Positions 51,868 through 60,583 of a DNA stretch of 64,000 nt are shown piece by piece. The notes under the pieces were generated by a model. It made no database searches. It saw only the letters and a list, made by a program, of their open reading frames with translations, and was not told the DNA's origin. A program made the position numbers and the translations under genes. Origin of the DNA: Methylobacterium sp. J-068 (GTDB lineage: Bacteria; Pseudomonadota; Alphaproteobacteria; Rhizobiales; Beijerinckiaceae). Where the stretch lies: positions 1-64,000 of the forward strand of contig NZ_JAKSXY010000109.1 of NCBI RefSeq assembly GCF_022829445.1. The letters are read 5' to 3'. The stretch's first letter is position 1. Each line of letters begins with the position of its first letter.

Positions 51868-52256
51868 CAGCTGCCCCTCAGGGCGGCTTTGAGCATCCGG
51901 TCGAAGGCCTTGGTGATGCCCATGTTGAGGTTGTGCTGGCTGCTGACCTCGCCGGCCTTGAGCATCTCCTGCTCCAGGCTGACCGAGCTCGAGGTCGAGA
52001 GCTGGTCCCAGGCCTCGGCGGCCGAGACCGGCTTCGTCGGGATGCGGTTCTCGCCCGCGGTGACGTGGGCCTGCTCCGTCATGGTCATGCCCATGGAGGC
52101 GCTGGTGCGCGCCATCACCTCGGAGAACGGCGCCACGTCCCGCGCCTTGTAGCCGGGCGTGTTGGCGTTCGCGACGTTGCTGGCGATCGTCGCTTGCCGC
52201 ACCGCGAGGTAGCGGGCCTGCTGCGAGGCCAGGTCGAAGAGGTAGACGCCTGTCAC
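51867..52256 (-). CDS. flgB: flagellar proximal rod protein FlgB
   Basis: This is a 129-residue rod protein. FDLASQQARYLAVRQATIASNVANANTPGYKARDVAPF near the N-terminus (in part) is typical of FlgB. The start codon is GTG, preceded by GGAG at six nt. It is the first gene of the flgB-to-fliP run and is divergent from the heparinase-like gene. Confidence 0.95.
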   Translation of the reverse strand: MTGVYLFDLASQQARYLAVRQATIASNVANANTPGYKARDVAPFSEVMARTSASMGMTMTEQAHVTAGENRIPTKPVSAAEAWDQLSTSSSVSLEQEMLKAGEVSSQHNLNMGITKAFDRMLKAALRGS

Positions 52257-52491
52257 GGCCGGCTCCGGTCCCGATCTTTCATGTTCGAGGCTTTAGGGAG
52301 CCAATCTTGTCCGAAGCTGACGGGGCTCGCGGAGCGACGGCCAGCTTGACAGGGCATGGCCTCGCCCCCTCATTGATCGGGCGGCCGCGCTCCGGTCCGA
52401 GAGCCGCCCTCCGTTCCGAGAACACGCGTCAAACACAGCCGATGTCCGATCCCTCGCCGCAGACCGGGGCCGCCCCTTCCGCGAGGCGGAC
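52257..52491. promoter_or_regulatory. divergent region between flgB and the heparinase-like gene
   Basis: These 235 nt should hold the promoter of the large rod/ring operon and of the lyase-like gene. A perfect TTGACA lies at 52346-52351 on the plus strand, but the hexamer 17 nt further (CTCATT) is a poor -10. I see no clear promoter for flgB. Confidence 0.35.
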
Positions 52492-55221
52492 ATGAGCGCG
52501 CGGATTCTCTTCCCCGACGCGGCCCGCTATGCGGCCGGGGCCGGTATCGGCCCCGGCGAGAGCGAGCATCTCGTCCCGGCCAAGAACCGCTGGTCGCGGG
52601 TGGTGCTGCCCTTCGCCGGCCTGACGCCGGAGGCGTGGTGCGGCTTGCGCTTCCGCCTCGCCTGGGATGCGGAGGAGACCGCCGGATCCGCCCTCGACTT
52701 CGCCCTGGCGGGGATCGACTTCCTGTCGGAGGATGGCTCCAGCCTCGATTTCGACCACGTGCCGGGCCTCGACCGGACGCTGCTCGATCCCCACGGCGCC
52801 TGGATCGTCGGCCCCACCCACCTGCCGGCCGAGACGCGCGGGACGCGCGTGGGTGTCGTCCACCTCGCCTTCCGGGTGCCGGCACCGGCGAGCCGGATCA
52901 CCGTGACGATCCGCTCCTGGCGCAACAGCCGGACCTTCGCAGTGTCCGAGGTCACGCTCACGCAGGGCGCGGAGGCCCCCCCCTCGCCCGCCGAGATTCC
53001 GCGCCTCCGGCACCGGCTCGGTCCCGAGGCGACGTGGGTCGAACAGGCCCTGGTGCCCGGTTGCGGCCTCGTGCTGCGCGGGCAGCTCCACACGCCGACC
53101 CCGAGCGCCCACGCGGCCCTCGCGCGCATCGTCTACCGGGATCGGCAGGGCGAGATCCTGCCGCCGCCCTATCCCGGAACCATCTCGGTGCCGGCGCTGG
53201 GCGCGCTCATCGACCTCTCGACCCATCAGCAGGCCCGCCGCTTCACCCTGGAGCTCCAGCCTCCGGCCGGCGCCGCGCGGGTGTCGGTCGGCTTCGCAAT
53301 CTGGGAATCCGGCGGCCCGGAGGTCGAACTCCTCGGCCTGCCCGAAATCGCCCTCGAGGATCGGATGCGGCTGCAGAGCCTGTGCGCCGACGATCTCCTC
53401 GATGCGACGGACTTCCTCGCCCGGCTGGCCGAGCGGCTGTCGCTCCCCGGCGCCGCCTTCGCGGGCTGGTGCCCTCAGCCGGACGCCGTGGCGGTCCTCC
53501 CGGCGGTGCTCGCGCGGGCCCGCGCGATCCAGCGCGGCCAGAGCCACCGCGCGGCCGGCCTCGACCGAACCCTGACCCTCGGATCGGCCCCGGCCTGGAC
53601 CCTGCCCGAGACCCCGGACTGGACCGAGGACCCGTTCCGCTCGGTGCCCTGGCGGCTCGAATACCAGTCGCTCTCCTGGCTCGGCGCGATCGCGGAGGCG
53701 CCGGGCGGCGGCACGACGGCCCTGAACCTCGCCCTATCTTGGTCGCGCGCCAATCCCTGGGGGGCACCGGCGGACGGGCTCGCCCTGCATCCGGCGGCGC
53801 TGAGCGCGCGCACCGAGAGCTTCGTGCGGCTCCTGGCCCGGGCGGGCAAGCCCGGCGGCCCGGCCTCCCTCACCCTGACGGGCGAGGCGGTGCGGCACGG
53901 CTTCGCCCTGGCCGAGATCGTCGGCCAGAACACCTTCGGCCGCTCGATCCATCAGGTCCAGGCGGCCGCGACCCTGATGCTGGTGGCCCGCGCCCTCCCG
54001 CTGCTGCCGCTCGCCGCGCATTGGCTGGCGCTGGCCCGCGGCGCCCTGGAATCCGGTGTCGCCCGCCTCATCGACGCGGACGGGCGCTTCTTCGACCCCT
54101 CCCCGCATCAGCGCCTCGAACTGCTCACCCTGCTGCGCGCGCTGAGCCTCGGCCTCGACCCCGAGGACGAAACCCAGGCGGCGGTGAAGACCCGGCTCGA
54201 CGGGGCGCTGGCGGCGGGGCTGCCTCGGGTCTCGGGCCTCCTCGACCCGGCCGGCCGGCTGCCGCCCTTCGGCGACACGCCCCACGGCGAGGACGAGGCC
54301 GGCTGGATCGGCCGGCTCGGCGCGGGCGCGAGCCGAGCCCTCGTGGCCGAGCGGTGGTCCGGCCAGGCGCGACCCCGGCGCGAGCGGCCGAGCCGGCCCG
54401 AGGCCCCGGCGGAACCGCTCAGCGGGCGCGTCGACCCGGCGGCGGGCATGATCGCCCTGCGCCACGACGCGCCGGGACGGGGCTGGGGGCACTTCGCCTG
54501 CACCTTCGCGAGCCAGGGCCAGGGACCGGGCCACCGCGACGCGGGCTCCTTCGTCTATGCCTGCGAGGGCGTGCGCTGGGTCGTCGAGGCGGGCGGTTCG
54601 GGTCAGGTCGAGACCGGGGCGGCGCGCCACCACCTGCTCTCGGAGGCCGGGCACAACGTGGCCGTGCCCGACCAGCGGGGGGCGGCGGGCGGCCCGGCCG
54701 CGTATCTCGGGGCGACCCGTCTGATCGGCGCGAGCGTCCACCGCCTCGCCACGCAGGTGCACGGGCCGGACATCGCGCACCGACGGGTCTTCCTCGTGCT
54801 CGACGATCTCTCGGGCCTCGCCGTGCTCGACCGCTTCGCCGTGGAATCCGGGCCGGTCGGCTTCGAGGGCACGGTCCACCTCTCGCCCGAGATCCTGCTG
54901 GCGCTCGCCGGCCCGCGCCGGGCGATGGCGCAGTCGGGCCGCGCGCGCCTCTCGCTCTCGCCGGTGACGGTGAGCGGACGCAGCGCCGGGCTGACGATCC
55001 AGAACGGCTGCAACGCCCATCCGGGCGGCCTGCGGGGCTTCGTCTGCGCCCCGGCGGGCGGCCTCCAGCCGACGAACGCGCTGCGCTACGCCTTCGCGAG
55101 CACGGGCGCGGGAAGCGTCGTCTGCGGCGGCCTCGCCCTCGCGGCCGATGCGGATGCCGACCGGCGGCTGACCGCCCTGCTGGCCGAGGATGCGCTCGCG
55201 CGGCTGCTGGCCGAGGCCTGA
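52492..55221 (+). CDS. heparinase II/III-family protein inside the flagellar cluster
   Basis: This is a 909-residue protein. The first 300 or so residues look beta-rich, like carbohydrate-binding modules (VVLPFAGLTPEAWCGLRFRL, ITVTIRSWRNSRTFAVSEVT). The middle (about 310-620) is helical, fitting an alpha/alpha toroid. The C-terminal part (about 650-880) is the heparinase II/III-like beta domain with GHRDAGSFVYACEGVRWVVE, where family members have a GHxHxD-type motif; here it reads GHRDAG. No signal peptide is visible, which is odd for a polysaccharide lyase. The ATG at 52492 has GAGGCGG just upstream. It may act on a surface polysaccharide or be a non-lyase relative. Confidence 0.7.
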   Translation: MSARILFPDAARYAAGAGIGPGESEHLVPAKNRWSRVVLPFAGLTPEAWCGLRFRLAWDAEETAGSALDFALAGIDFLSEDGSSLDFDHVPGLDRTLLDPHGAWIVGPTHLPAETRGTRVGVVHLAFRVPAPASRITVTIRSWRNSRTFAVSEVTLTQGAEAPPSPAEIPRLRHRLGPEATWVEQALVPGCGLVLRGQLHTPTPSAHAALARIVYRDRQGEILPPPYPGTISVPALGALIDLSTHQQARRFTLELQPPAGAARVSVGFAIWESGGPEVELLGLPEIALEDRMRLQSLCADDLLDATDFLARLAERLSLPGAAFAGWCPQPDAVAVLPAVLARARAIQRGQSHRAAGLDRTLTLGSAPAWTLPETPDWTEDPFRSVPWRLEYQSLSWLGAIAEAPGGGTTALNLALSWSRANPWGAPADGLALHPAALSARTESFVRLLARAGKPGGPASLTLTGEAVRHGFALAEIVGQNTFGRSIHQVQAAATLMLVARALPLLPLAAHWLALARGALESGVARLIDADGRFFDPSPHQRLELLTLLRALSLGLDPEDETQAAVKTRLDGALAAGLPRVSGLLDPAGRLPPFGDTPHGEDEAGWIGRLGAGASRALVAERWSGQARPRRERPSRPEAPAEPLSGRVDPAAGMIALRHDAPGRGWGHFACTFASQGQGPGHRDAGSFVYACEGVRWVVEAGGSGQVETGAARHHLLSEAGHNVAVPDQRGAAGGPAAYLGATRLIGASVHRLATQVHGPDIAHRRVFLVLDDLSGLAVLDRFAVESGPVGFEGTVHLSPEILLALAGPRRAMAQSGRARLSLSPVTVSGRSAGLTIQNGCNAHPGGLRGFVCAPAGGLQPTNALRYAFASTGAGSVVCGGLALAADADADRRLTALLAEDALARLLAEA

Positions 55222-55226
55222 CATCC

Positions 55227-55251
55227 GTCGCCGCTTGATCGAAGCGGAGAC
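55227..55251. terminator. family A hairpin between convergent genes
   Basis: GTCGCCGCTT and AAGCGGAGAC pair around GATCG with one mismatch, six nt past the heparinase-like stop and 20 nt from the stop of the convergent FliL-like gene. The core is the same as in the palindromes at 8036-8061 and 46971-46995. Its place suggests a bidirectional terminator. Confidence 0.55.
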
Positions 55252-55270
55252 GGTATCAGGTCCCCCGCCT

Positions 55271-55717
55271 TCAGGAGCGCACCTCGCGCTTGGCGACGAA
55301 GTTGAACTCTTCCACCAGCACGTCCTTCACTACGTCCGAGCCGAGGCGGACGTTGACCTGTTTGCGGATCTCGGCGAGGCGCTGGGTGACGTTGTAGCGG
55401 GACAGGCGTTTGAAATCGATCGCCGGGTCCGTGTAGATCTGTCGGAAGGTCTCGTCGACCACGAAGGCGTTCGGTGGCACCGAGAGCGTGTGCATCAGCC
55501 GCGCATCGGCGGTGAAGACCAGCACGGCGACGATGTAGCCCTGCACCTTTCCGTCGACGACCACCGGAACGTTGATGGGCGGCAGCTTCTGGTATTGCAG
55601 ACCTTCGAGGTAGGGCTCCTCCTTCTTGGCGAACAGCCCCGCACCCCAGGTCACCGCGCCGTAGCAGGACAGGATGGTGAGGCCGCAGATCCACAGGCCG
55701 GTGATCAGGATGCGCAT
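55271..55717 (-). CDS. FliL-like membrane protein in flagellar cluster
   Basis: This is a 148-residue protein with one N-terminal membrane segment (about 3-25, ILITGLWICGLTILSCYGAV). The periplasmic domain has PINVPVVVDGKVQGYIVAVLV and ends QRLAEIRKQVNVRLGSDVVKDVLVEEFNFV, a pattern that resembles the FliL C-terminal region. It is the last gene of the flhA-to-FlgN-like unit. It may support the stator or basal body. It is not the main FliL, which lies at 46339-46830. Confidence 0.65.
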   Translation of the reverse strand: MRILITGLWICGLTILSCYGAVTWGAGLFAKKEEPYLEGLQYQKLPPINVPVVVDGKVQGYIVAVLVFTADARLMHTLSVPPNAFVVDETFRQIYTDPAIDFKRLSRYNVTQRLAEIRKQVNVRLGSDVVKDVLVEEFNFVAKREVRS

Positions 55718-55732
55718 GGCGGCTCGTGATCC

Positions 55733-56062
55733 TCAGCGTCGGACATGGCCGGAATAGGTCCCGTCGGATTCCGCCTCGCGGATCGAATCCGCCACGATCC
55801 CCGAAATTTCCTCGACGGCGCGCAGGTGCAGGCCGACGACGTCCTGGTTGCGCTCCAGGACGCCGCGCAGGCGCAGGAGCTGGTCGAGCACCGGCGCCTC
55901 GAGCTGGCGCGGGTCGAGGTCGCGGGTCAGGCGGGTGAGTTCGAGCAGGCTCTGGCTCTTGCGCCGGTTCACCGCCTCCTGATCGACCGGGCGATGGGCG
56001 AGCAGCGCCTCCGTCTCCGCCGCCACGGTGGCTTCGAGCCGCTTCAGGGATGCGATCAGCAT
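55733..56062 (-). CDS. FlgN-like flagellar export chaperone
   Basis: This is a 109-residue helical protein. It has LEATVAAETEALLAHRPVDQ, then KSQSLLELTRL and LRGVLERNQDVVGLHLRAVE, and it ends IREAESDGTYSG. The layout of two long helices with a closing DGTYS motif is that of FlgN, the chaperone of FlgK and FlgL. Both substrates are encoded in this window. The call rests on helix pattern and context. Confidence 0.65.
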   Translation of the reverse strand: MLIASLKRLEATVAAETEALLAHRPVDQEAVNRRKSQSLLELTRLTRDLDPRQLEAPVLDQLLRLRGVLERNQDVVGLHLRAVEEISGIVADSIREAESDGTYSGHVRR

Positions 56063-56071
56063 GGGGCGCCC

Positions 56072-56548
56072 TCAGGTTTCGGAGGTCTTGGTGGCCGGGG
56101 CGACGCTCGCCGCCGGCGGGTGCAGCGGACGCGCCGCCTCCAGCATCTTCGCGATGCCGAGCCCGCCGGCCTTGGCCACCTGGGTGCCGACCTGATCGGC
56201 CAGCATCGATTTCCAGATGCCGCCGGCATTGCCCTTGCCGAACACGGCGTTGGATTTGGAGGGCATCATCGTCTCGACGAACTGACGCAGCACGAAGGCC
56301 TCGAACTGCTTGTAGGGGTCGCCCGCCTTGCCGGCGCCCGAGACCGCGTTGTCGGATTGCATCGCCGTGAGGGTTCCGCGCGCGTCGAGCGGCATGTGCA
56401 CGGACGCGCCGGCCATGCGGTAGGCGTCCCCGAACGCCGCCGGATCGGCGCCCGGCGCCGACAGCTTGGCGGCGGCCTCCTGCGCGCGCGCCGGATCGGC
56501 GGCGCGGGCCACGTCGAGGACGATGTCGGTGGGGGGCGAGATGCTCAT
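56072..56548 (-). CDS. flgJ: single-domain rod-binding protein FlgJ
   Basis: This is a 158-residue protein that corresponds only to the N-terminal rod-capping domain of enteric FlgJ. The hallmark is YKQFEAFVLRQFVETMMPSK followed by KGNAGGIWKSMLADQVGTQV and AKAGGLGIAKML. No muramidase domain follows. The separate SLT enzyme at 36646-37251 probably supplies that activity. It lies 9 nt ahead of the FlgN-like gene. Confidence 0.9.
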   Translation of the reverse strand: MSISPPTDIVLDVARAADPARAQEAAAKLSAPGADPAAFGDAYRMAGASVHMPLDARGTLTAMQSDNAVSGAGKAGDPYKQFEAFVLRQFVETMMPSKSNAVFGKGNAGGIWKSMLADQVGTQVAKAGGLGIAKMLEAARPLHPPAASVAPATKTSET

Positions 56549-56596
56549 GGCAAGCGCTTCGGACGAGTTCGAGAGGCCGAGTGTCGGGCAGGCTTA

Positions 56597-56673
56597 GTGT
56601 CTCTCACGAAACTCCCGCTGCGGCGCCGTGCCCTCGGTGAGGACCGACGGTGGTCGGGAGTTTTGTGAGGCAC
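56597..56673. repeat. imperfect 19-21-bp inverted repeat with 37-nt spacer
   Basis: GTGTCTCTCACGAAACTCCCG (56597-56617) matches the reverse complement of 56655-56673 (CGGGAGTTTTGTGAGGCAC) with few mismatches. It lies in the 172-nt gap between flgJ and fliJ. The arms are longer than usual for a terminator loop of this size, so it may be a tiny mobile-element remnant. Confidence 0.65.
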
Positions 56674-56720
56674 TCTTAGCGGGCGTGGCTTTCGGGAGGC
56701 TTGCGTCGTCCCCGGGCCGG

Positions 56721-57122
56721 TCAGTCCTGCCTCGTCCCGGCCCGCGCGACCATGAGGTCGAGCTGTTCCAGCATGTCGGCCTGCTCGCGCTCGTGGGCGC
56801 GCAGTCTCACGAGGCCCTCCGCCTGGCGCTCGGCCCGCTTCTCGGCGAGGCCGCGCGCCTGCACCGTCGCCGTCTGCCGGACGGCGGTGGCGGCGAGCTC
56901 GGTGGCCTCGCCGGCGAGAGCCCGCAGGCGGCGCGCGGCGGCATCGAGGAACAGGCCGTGCATGGTCTCGCCGGCCAAGGTCGCCAGCATGGCGGCCCGG
57001 TCGGTCTCGACCTTGGCGGCCTTGGCGCGCGTGTCGGCGAGGTCGCGCTCGGCCAGATTCCGCATCTGCTCCTGGACCTTGAGCAGGCGCTGCGCGCGCA
57101 TGAGCCGGAGGCGCGTCGTCAT
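56721..57122 (-). CDS. fliJ: FliJ-like flagellar export protein
   Basis: This is a 133-residue protein made almost wholly of long charged helices (LRLMRAQRLLKVQEQMRNLA, KKAERQAEG-type Arg/Glu-rich C-terminus with LVRLRAHEREQADMLEQLDL). This is the antiparallel coiled-coil plan of FliJ, which links the FliI ATPase with FlhA. fliI itself is not in the window. Its ATG lies four nt past the fliR stop. Confidence 0.65.
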   Translation of the reverse strand: MTTRLRLMRAQRLLKVQEQMRNLAERDLADTRAKAAKVETDRAAMLATLAGETMHGLFLDAAARRLRALAGEATELAATAVRQTATVQARGLAEKRAERQAEGLVRLRAHEREQADMLEQLDLMVARAGTRQD

Positions 57123-57126
57123 CGGC

Positions 57127-57894
57127 TCAGCCCCGGCGCAGGTAGTCGAAATAGCCCATGACGAACTGCATCATGAACTCGTTGGTGATGGCGTAGAGCA
57201 GGAGCAGCCCCCCCGCCATGATGAACGGCGTGGCGATGAAGTAGACCGGGATCTGCGGCACGAGCTTGTTGATGAAGCCCGCGGCGAGGTTCACCGCCAC
57301 CGCGTAGACGAGGAAGGGCGAGGTGATGCGCAGGCCCAGCACGAAGGCGGTCGTGACCTGATCGACGATGCGCACCAGGGCGGCCTGCGAGCCGATGCCC
57401 TCGCCGGGCGGGATGCGCGCGTAGGAATCGATCAGCCCGCGGAACAGCTCCCAGTGCAGGTCGGCGGCGAACAGCAGGGCGGCGGCCGCCATCATGATCA
57501 TCGCCTCGACGGCGGGCACGGGGTCCATGCCCTCGGCCACCGAACCCGGCATGCCCCCGAAGCCCACCATGGTGACGGCGGCGTTCACCACCGTCTCCAG
57601 CACCACGTAGAAGATGCGGCCGAGGAAGCCGAGGACGAGGCCGGTCAGGCTCTCGGTGACGATCCAGCGCAGCATCGACCCGGGACTTTCAGCCGCGAGC
57701 TTGCCCTGGAACAGGGGCAGCAGCAGCGGGGTGAGCGCCAGCGAGACGGCGAGCGAGATCAGGAGGCGGACCTGGGCGGGCACGCGCGGGCTGGAAAAGC
57801 CCGGCACCACGAGAAGGCAGGCACCGACCCGGCAGAAGATCAGGAAGACGCCCAGGAAGCTGTCCGGGCCCAGGAGATTCGCGGCCGCCAGCAC
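57127..57894 (-). CDS. fliR: flagellar export gate protein FliR
   Basis: This is a 255-residue membrane protein with six predicted membrane segments. FLIFCRVGACLLVVPGFSSP near the N-terminus and VPAQVRLLISLAVSLALTPL are typical of FliR, as is the C-terminal VPQIPVYFIATPFIMAGGLL. I chose the GTG at 57894, two nt after the flhA stop, because it gives the normal length; the frame itself continues far upstream antisense-free but without conserved content. Confidence 0.9.
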   Translation of the reverse strand: MLAAANLLGPDSFLGVFLIFCRVGACLLVVPGFSSPRVPAQVRLLISLAVSLALTPLLLPLFQGKLAAESPGSMLRWIVTESLTGLVLGFLGRIFYVVLETVVNAAVTMVGFGGMPGSVAEGMDPVPAVEAMIMMAAAALLFAADLHWELFRGLIDSYARIPPGEGIGSQAALVRIVDQVTTAFVLGLRITSPFLVYAVAVNLAAGFINKLVPQIPVYFIATPFIMAGGLLLLYAITNEFMMQFVMGYFDYLRRG

Positions 57895-57896
57895 GG

Positions 57897-59978
57897 CTAC
57901 GAGATCGTGCCGAGGGAGCGGATCTCGACGCCCCGCGCGATCTCGAGATGCGAGAGCACGGCCAGCGTCGGGTAGAGCCGCTCGATGATCATGCGCACGT
58001 AGGGGCGCGCGTCCGGCGCGGTGACGAGGGCGAAGGCGCGGGTCTCGCGCATCTGCTTGCGGATCGCCTCCGAGGCTTCCGTGCCGAACTGCTCCACGAG
58101 GCGCGGGTCGATGTCGAACTCGATGACCTCGCCCTTGCCGTCGCGCTTCAGGCTCTGGTGGAACGACAGGTCCCAGGCGCTCCCCAAACGCAACACCGCG
58201 AGCACGCCGTTTTCGGCGAGATCCCCGCAGATCTGCTGGGCGATGCGCATGCGGACATGCTCGGCGATCTGCTCGGCCCGGCGCGCATGCGGGGTGATCT
58301 CGGCCACCGCCTCCAGGATGAGGTGCAGGTTGCGGATCGAGACCCGCTCGGAGAGCAGGAGCTTCAGCACCGCCTGCAACCCCGAATAGGAGATCTGCGA
58401 GGGACAGATCTCGTCGAGCAGGCGCTTGTACTCGGGGTCGAGCCGGTCGAGCAGGTTGCGCATGTCCTTGTAGGACAGGAGGGTGGGCAGGTTGTTGCGG
58501 ATCACCTCCGAGAGGTGGGTCAGCAGCACGGAGGACCCGTCGATGGGCTCGAAGCCGCCGCGCCGGACCTCGCCCGCATAGGCGTCGAGCACCCAGCGCG
58601 CCTTCATGCCGAAGGCCGGCTCGCGCACCTCGTCGCTCGGCACGTCCGGCACGGGGCCGTCGCCGACCACCACGAGGAGTTCGCCGGGGCGCAGTTCCTG
58701 GGTCGCCACCACGGTGCCGTGGATGAGGATCTGGTAGCATTTCGGCGGCACGGCGAGGCTGTCCGTGAGCTTGATGTCGGGCACCACGAATCCGTACTGG
58801 CGCGCGAACTTGCGGCGCATCTTGGCGACCCGGTGCGACAGTTCCGACTGGGCGCCCTGGAGCTGCGCCGAGACCTGACGCCCGAGGCAGAGCTCGATCT
58901 CCGGCGTCTTCAGCGACTCCTTGACGGATTCGCGCACCGCGACCTGCTTCTTCTCCTCGTCGGCGATCGCCTTGGCATCCACGATCGCCTTCTGCGCGGC
59001 GAGCTTCCTGGGAATCGCGTAGGCGGTGAAGGCCATCAGCCCGGAGAGCACCATGAAGGGCACGAAGGGCAGGCCCGGCACCAGGGCGAACATGAACATC
59101 AGGGCCGAGGCGACCCAGAGGGCGCGAGGATAGGCGCCGAGCTGCCCCATCACCGCCTGCTCGGCCGTGCCGCGCGTGCCGCCCTTCGAGACCAGGAGGC
59201 CGGCGGCGAGGGAGACGATCAGCGCCGGGATCTGCGAGACGAGGCCGTCCCCCACCGAGAGCTTGGTGAACACGTCGGCCGCTTGGCCGAGCGGCATGCC
59301 GTGGCGGGTGGTGCCGATGATGATGCCGCCGAAGACGTTGACGGCGATGGTGATGAGCGAGGCGATGGCCTCGCCGCGCACGAATTTCGAGGCGCCGTCC
59401 ATGGAGCCGAAGAAGGCGCTCTCCTCCTCCAGCTCGCGGCGGCGGTGCTGGGCCTCCTTGTCGTCGATCAGACCCGCGTTGAGATCGGCGTCGATCGCCA
59501 TCTGCTTGCCGGGGATCGCGTCGAGGGTGAAGCGCGCGCCCACCTCGGCGATGCGGGTGGCGCCCTTGGTGATGACGAGGAAGTTCACCGTGATCAGGAT
59601 CAGGAAGACCACGATGCCGATGACGAAGTCGCCGCTCATCACGAATTGCGAGAAGCCCTGGATGACGTGCCCGGCCGCCGCCACGCCGTGCTGGCCGTTG
59701 GCCAGGATCAACCGGGTGGTGGCGATGCCGAGCGCGAGGCGCAGCAGCGTCGCGATGAGGAGCACGGTGGGAAAGGCCGAGAATTCGAGCGGCTTCTTGA
59801 TCCAGAGCGCCACCATCAGGATCAGCACCGACAGGGCGATCGAGAAGGCGAGCCCGACATCGAGCAGGATCGCCGGCACGGGCAGGAACAGGATCGCCAG
59901 GATGGCGACGATGCCCGCCGCGAACCCGATGTCCCGCTGGGACCGACGCTCTAGGACGATCGTATCGCTTGCCGCCAT
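57897..59978 (-). CDS. flhA: flagellar export gate protein FlhA
   Basis: This is a 693-residue export gate subunit. Eight membrane segments fill residues 20-320. The conserved FHIPEP-type loop includes [20 protein letters not shown], and the large cytoplasmic domain that forms the nonameric ring spans about 350-690. It heads the flhA-fliR-fliJ-flgJ run. An inverted repeat lies about 140-170 nt upstream (60116-60149). Confidence 0.97.
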   Translation of the reverse strand: MAASDTIVLERRSQRDIGFAAGIVAILAILFLPVPAILLDVGLAFSIALSVLILMVALWIKKPLEFSAFPTVLLIATLLRLALGIATTRLILANGQHGVAAAGHVIQGFSQFVMSGDFVIGIVVFLILITVNFLVITKGATRIAEVGARFTLDAIPGKQMAIDADLNAGLIDDKEAQHRRRELEEESAFFGSMDGASKFVRGEAIASLITIAVNVFGGIIIGTTRHGMPLGQAADVFTKLSVGDGLVSQIPALIVSLAAGLLVSKGGTRGTAEQAVMGQLGAYPRALWVASALMFMFALVPGLPFVPFMVLSGLMAFTAYAIPRKLAAQKAIVDAKAIADEEKKQVAVRESVKESLKTPEIELCLGRQVSAQLQGAQSELSHRVAKMRRKFARQYGFVVPDIKLTDSLAVPPKCYQILIHGTVVATQELRPGELLVVVGDGPVPDVPSDEVREPAFGMKARWVLDAYAGEVRRGGFEPIDGSSVLLTHLSEVIRNNLPTLLSYKDMRNLLDRLDPEYKRLLDEICPSQISYSGLQAVLKLLLSERVSIRNLHLILEAVAEITPHARRAEQIAEHVRMRIAQQICGDLAENGVLAVLRLGSAWDLSFHQSLKRDGKGEVIEFDIDPRLVEQFGTEASEAIRKQMRETRAFALVTAPDARPYVRMIIERLYPTLAVLSHLEIARGVEIRSLGTIS

Positions 59979-60115
59979 GGCGGATGCTCAACCCCCGTGA
60001 ATCAACGGGGGCTTGTCGCGCCTCAAGCTTGCGCGAGGGTCGCGTGGACGCGGCGAGGCGCACGCCGCCGGCTGACCGGCGCGACAGCGAAAAACGGGAC
60101 GCATGGGCAATCGAG

Positions 60116-60149
60116 CGGGACAGGAGAGCAAGACCGCGCGCTTGTCCCG
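60116..60149. promoter_or_regulatory. spaced 7-bp inverted repeat upstream of flhA
   Basis: CGGGACA (60116-60122) and TGTCCCG (60143-60149) are an exact dyad with a 20-nt spacer, in the 244-nt gap between flhA and the divergent small gene at 60223. Half sites about two and a half helical turns apart could bind a dimeric regulator. The match could also be chance. Confidence 0.35.
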
Positions 60150-60222
60150 ACTCGACCGGTTCCGTAAAAACCGCGTCGTCCACGATCCGATACGAACGAA
60201 GCGATCCTTCGTCGAGGCCCCG

Positions 60223-60450
60223 ATGTCCGAGTTTCGCCTGCAGATCCGCTCGGCGCGGGCCATGATCTGGCGGGCGCCGGACGCGCTCGAGACCCGCCTG
60301 CTCGCCGAGGCCATACAGATCGCCGACCGTCTCGCCGGTGCCTGCCGCCGCACCGCCGCATCCAGCCGGGACGCGACCCGGAACTGGGTGGTCGAAATCT
60401 TGGACGAGTCGAACGGAGTCTTCTACCGGTTCCCCGTCTCCGGGTCCTGA
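60223..60450 (+). CDS. small protein of unknown function
   Basis: This is a 75-residue protein beginning MSEFRLQIRSARAMIWRAPD. It has one amphipathic helix (ALETRLLAEAIQIADRLAGA) and a C-terminal strand pair (NWVVEILDESNGVFYRFPV). I chose the ATG at 60223 because GAGG lies five nt upstream. It is divergent from flhA. Composition is coding-like. I do not recognise the family, and a flagellar role is not implied by more than position. Confidence 0.6.
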   Translation: MSEFRLQIRSARAMIWRAPDALETRLLAEAIQIADRLAGACRRTAASSRDATRNWVVEILDESNGVFYRFPVSGS

Positions 60451-60583
60451 ACCGGCTCCATCCACGCGCCTCTTCGCGCGAGGCCTCGACTCCGTGCATC
60501 GAGAAGCGCCACCTCGGCGTTACCAGGACGTTTTCGTCGTCTCGATTCTCCCATCCTCACGATTCGAAGGTACCCGCGTTCCC

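Noticed and set aside
52285-52325. Sigma-28-like promoter for flgB (TAAAG followed after 11 nt by GATCGGGA on the minus strand)
   Set aside because: The second half matches the usual GCCGATAA at too few positions to support it.
57894-60465. Upstream extension of the fliR frame through flhA to about 60465
   Set aside because: The extension lies in another frame of flhA and shows no conserved sequence. FliR of normal length begins at the GTG at 57894.
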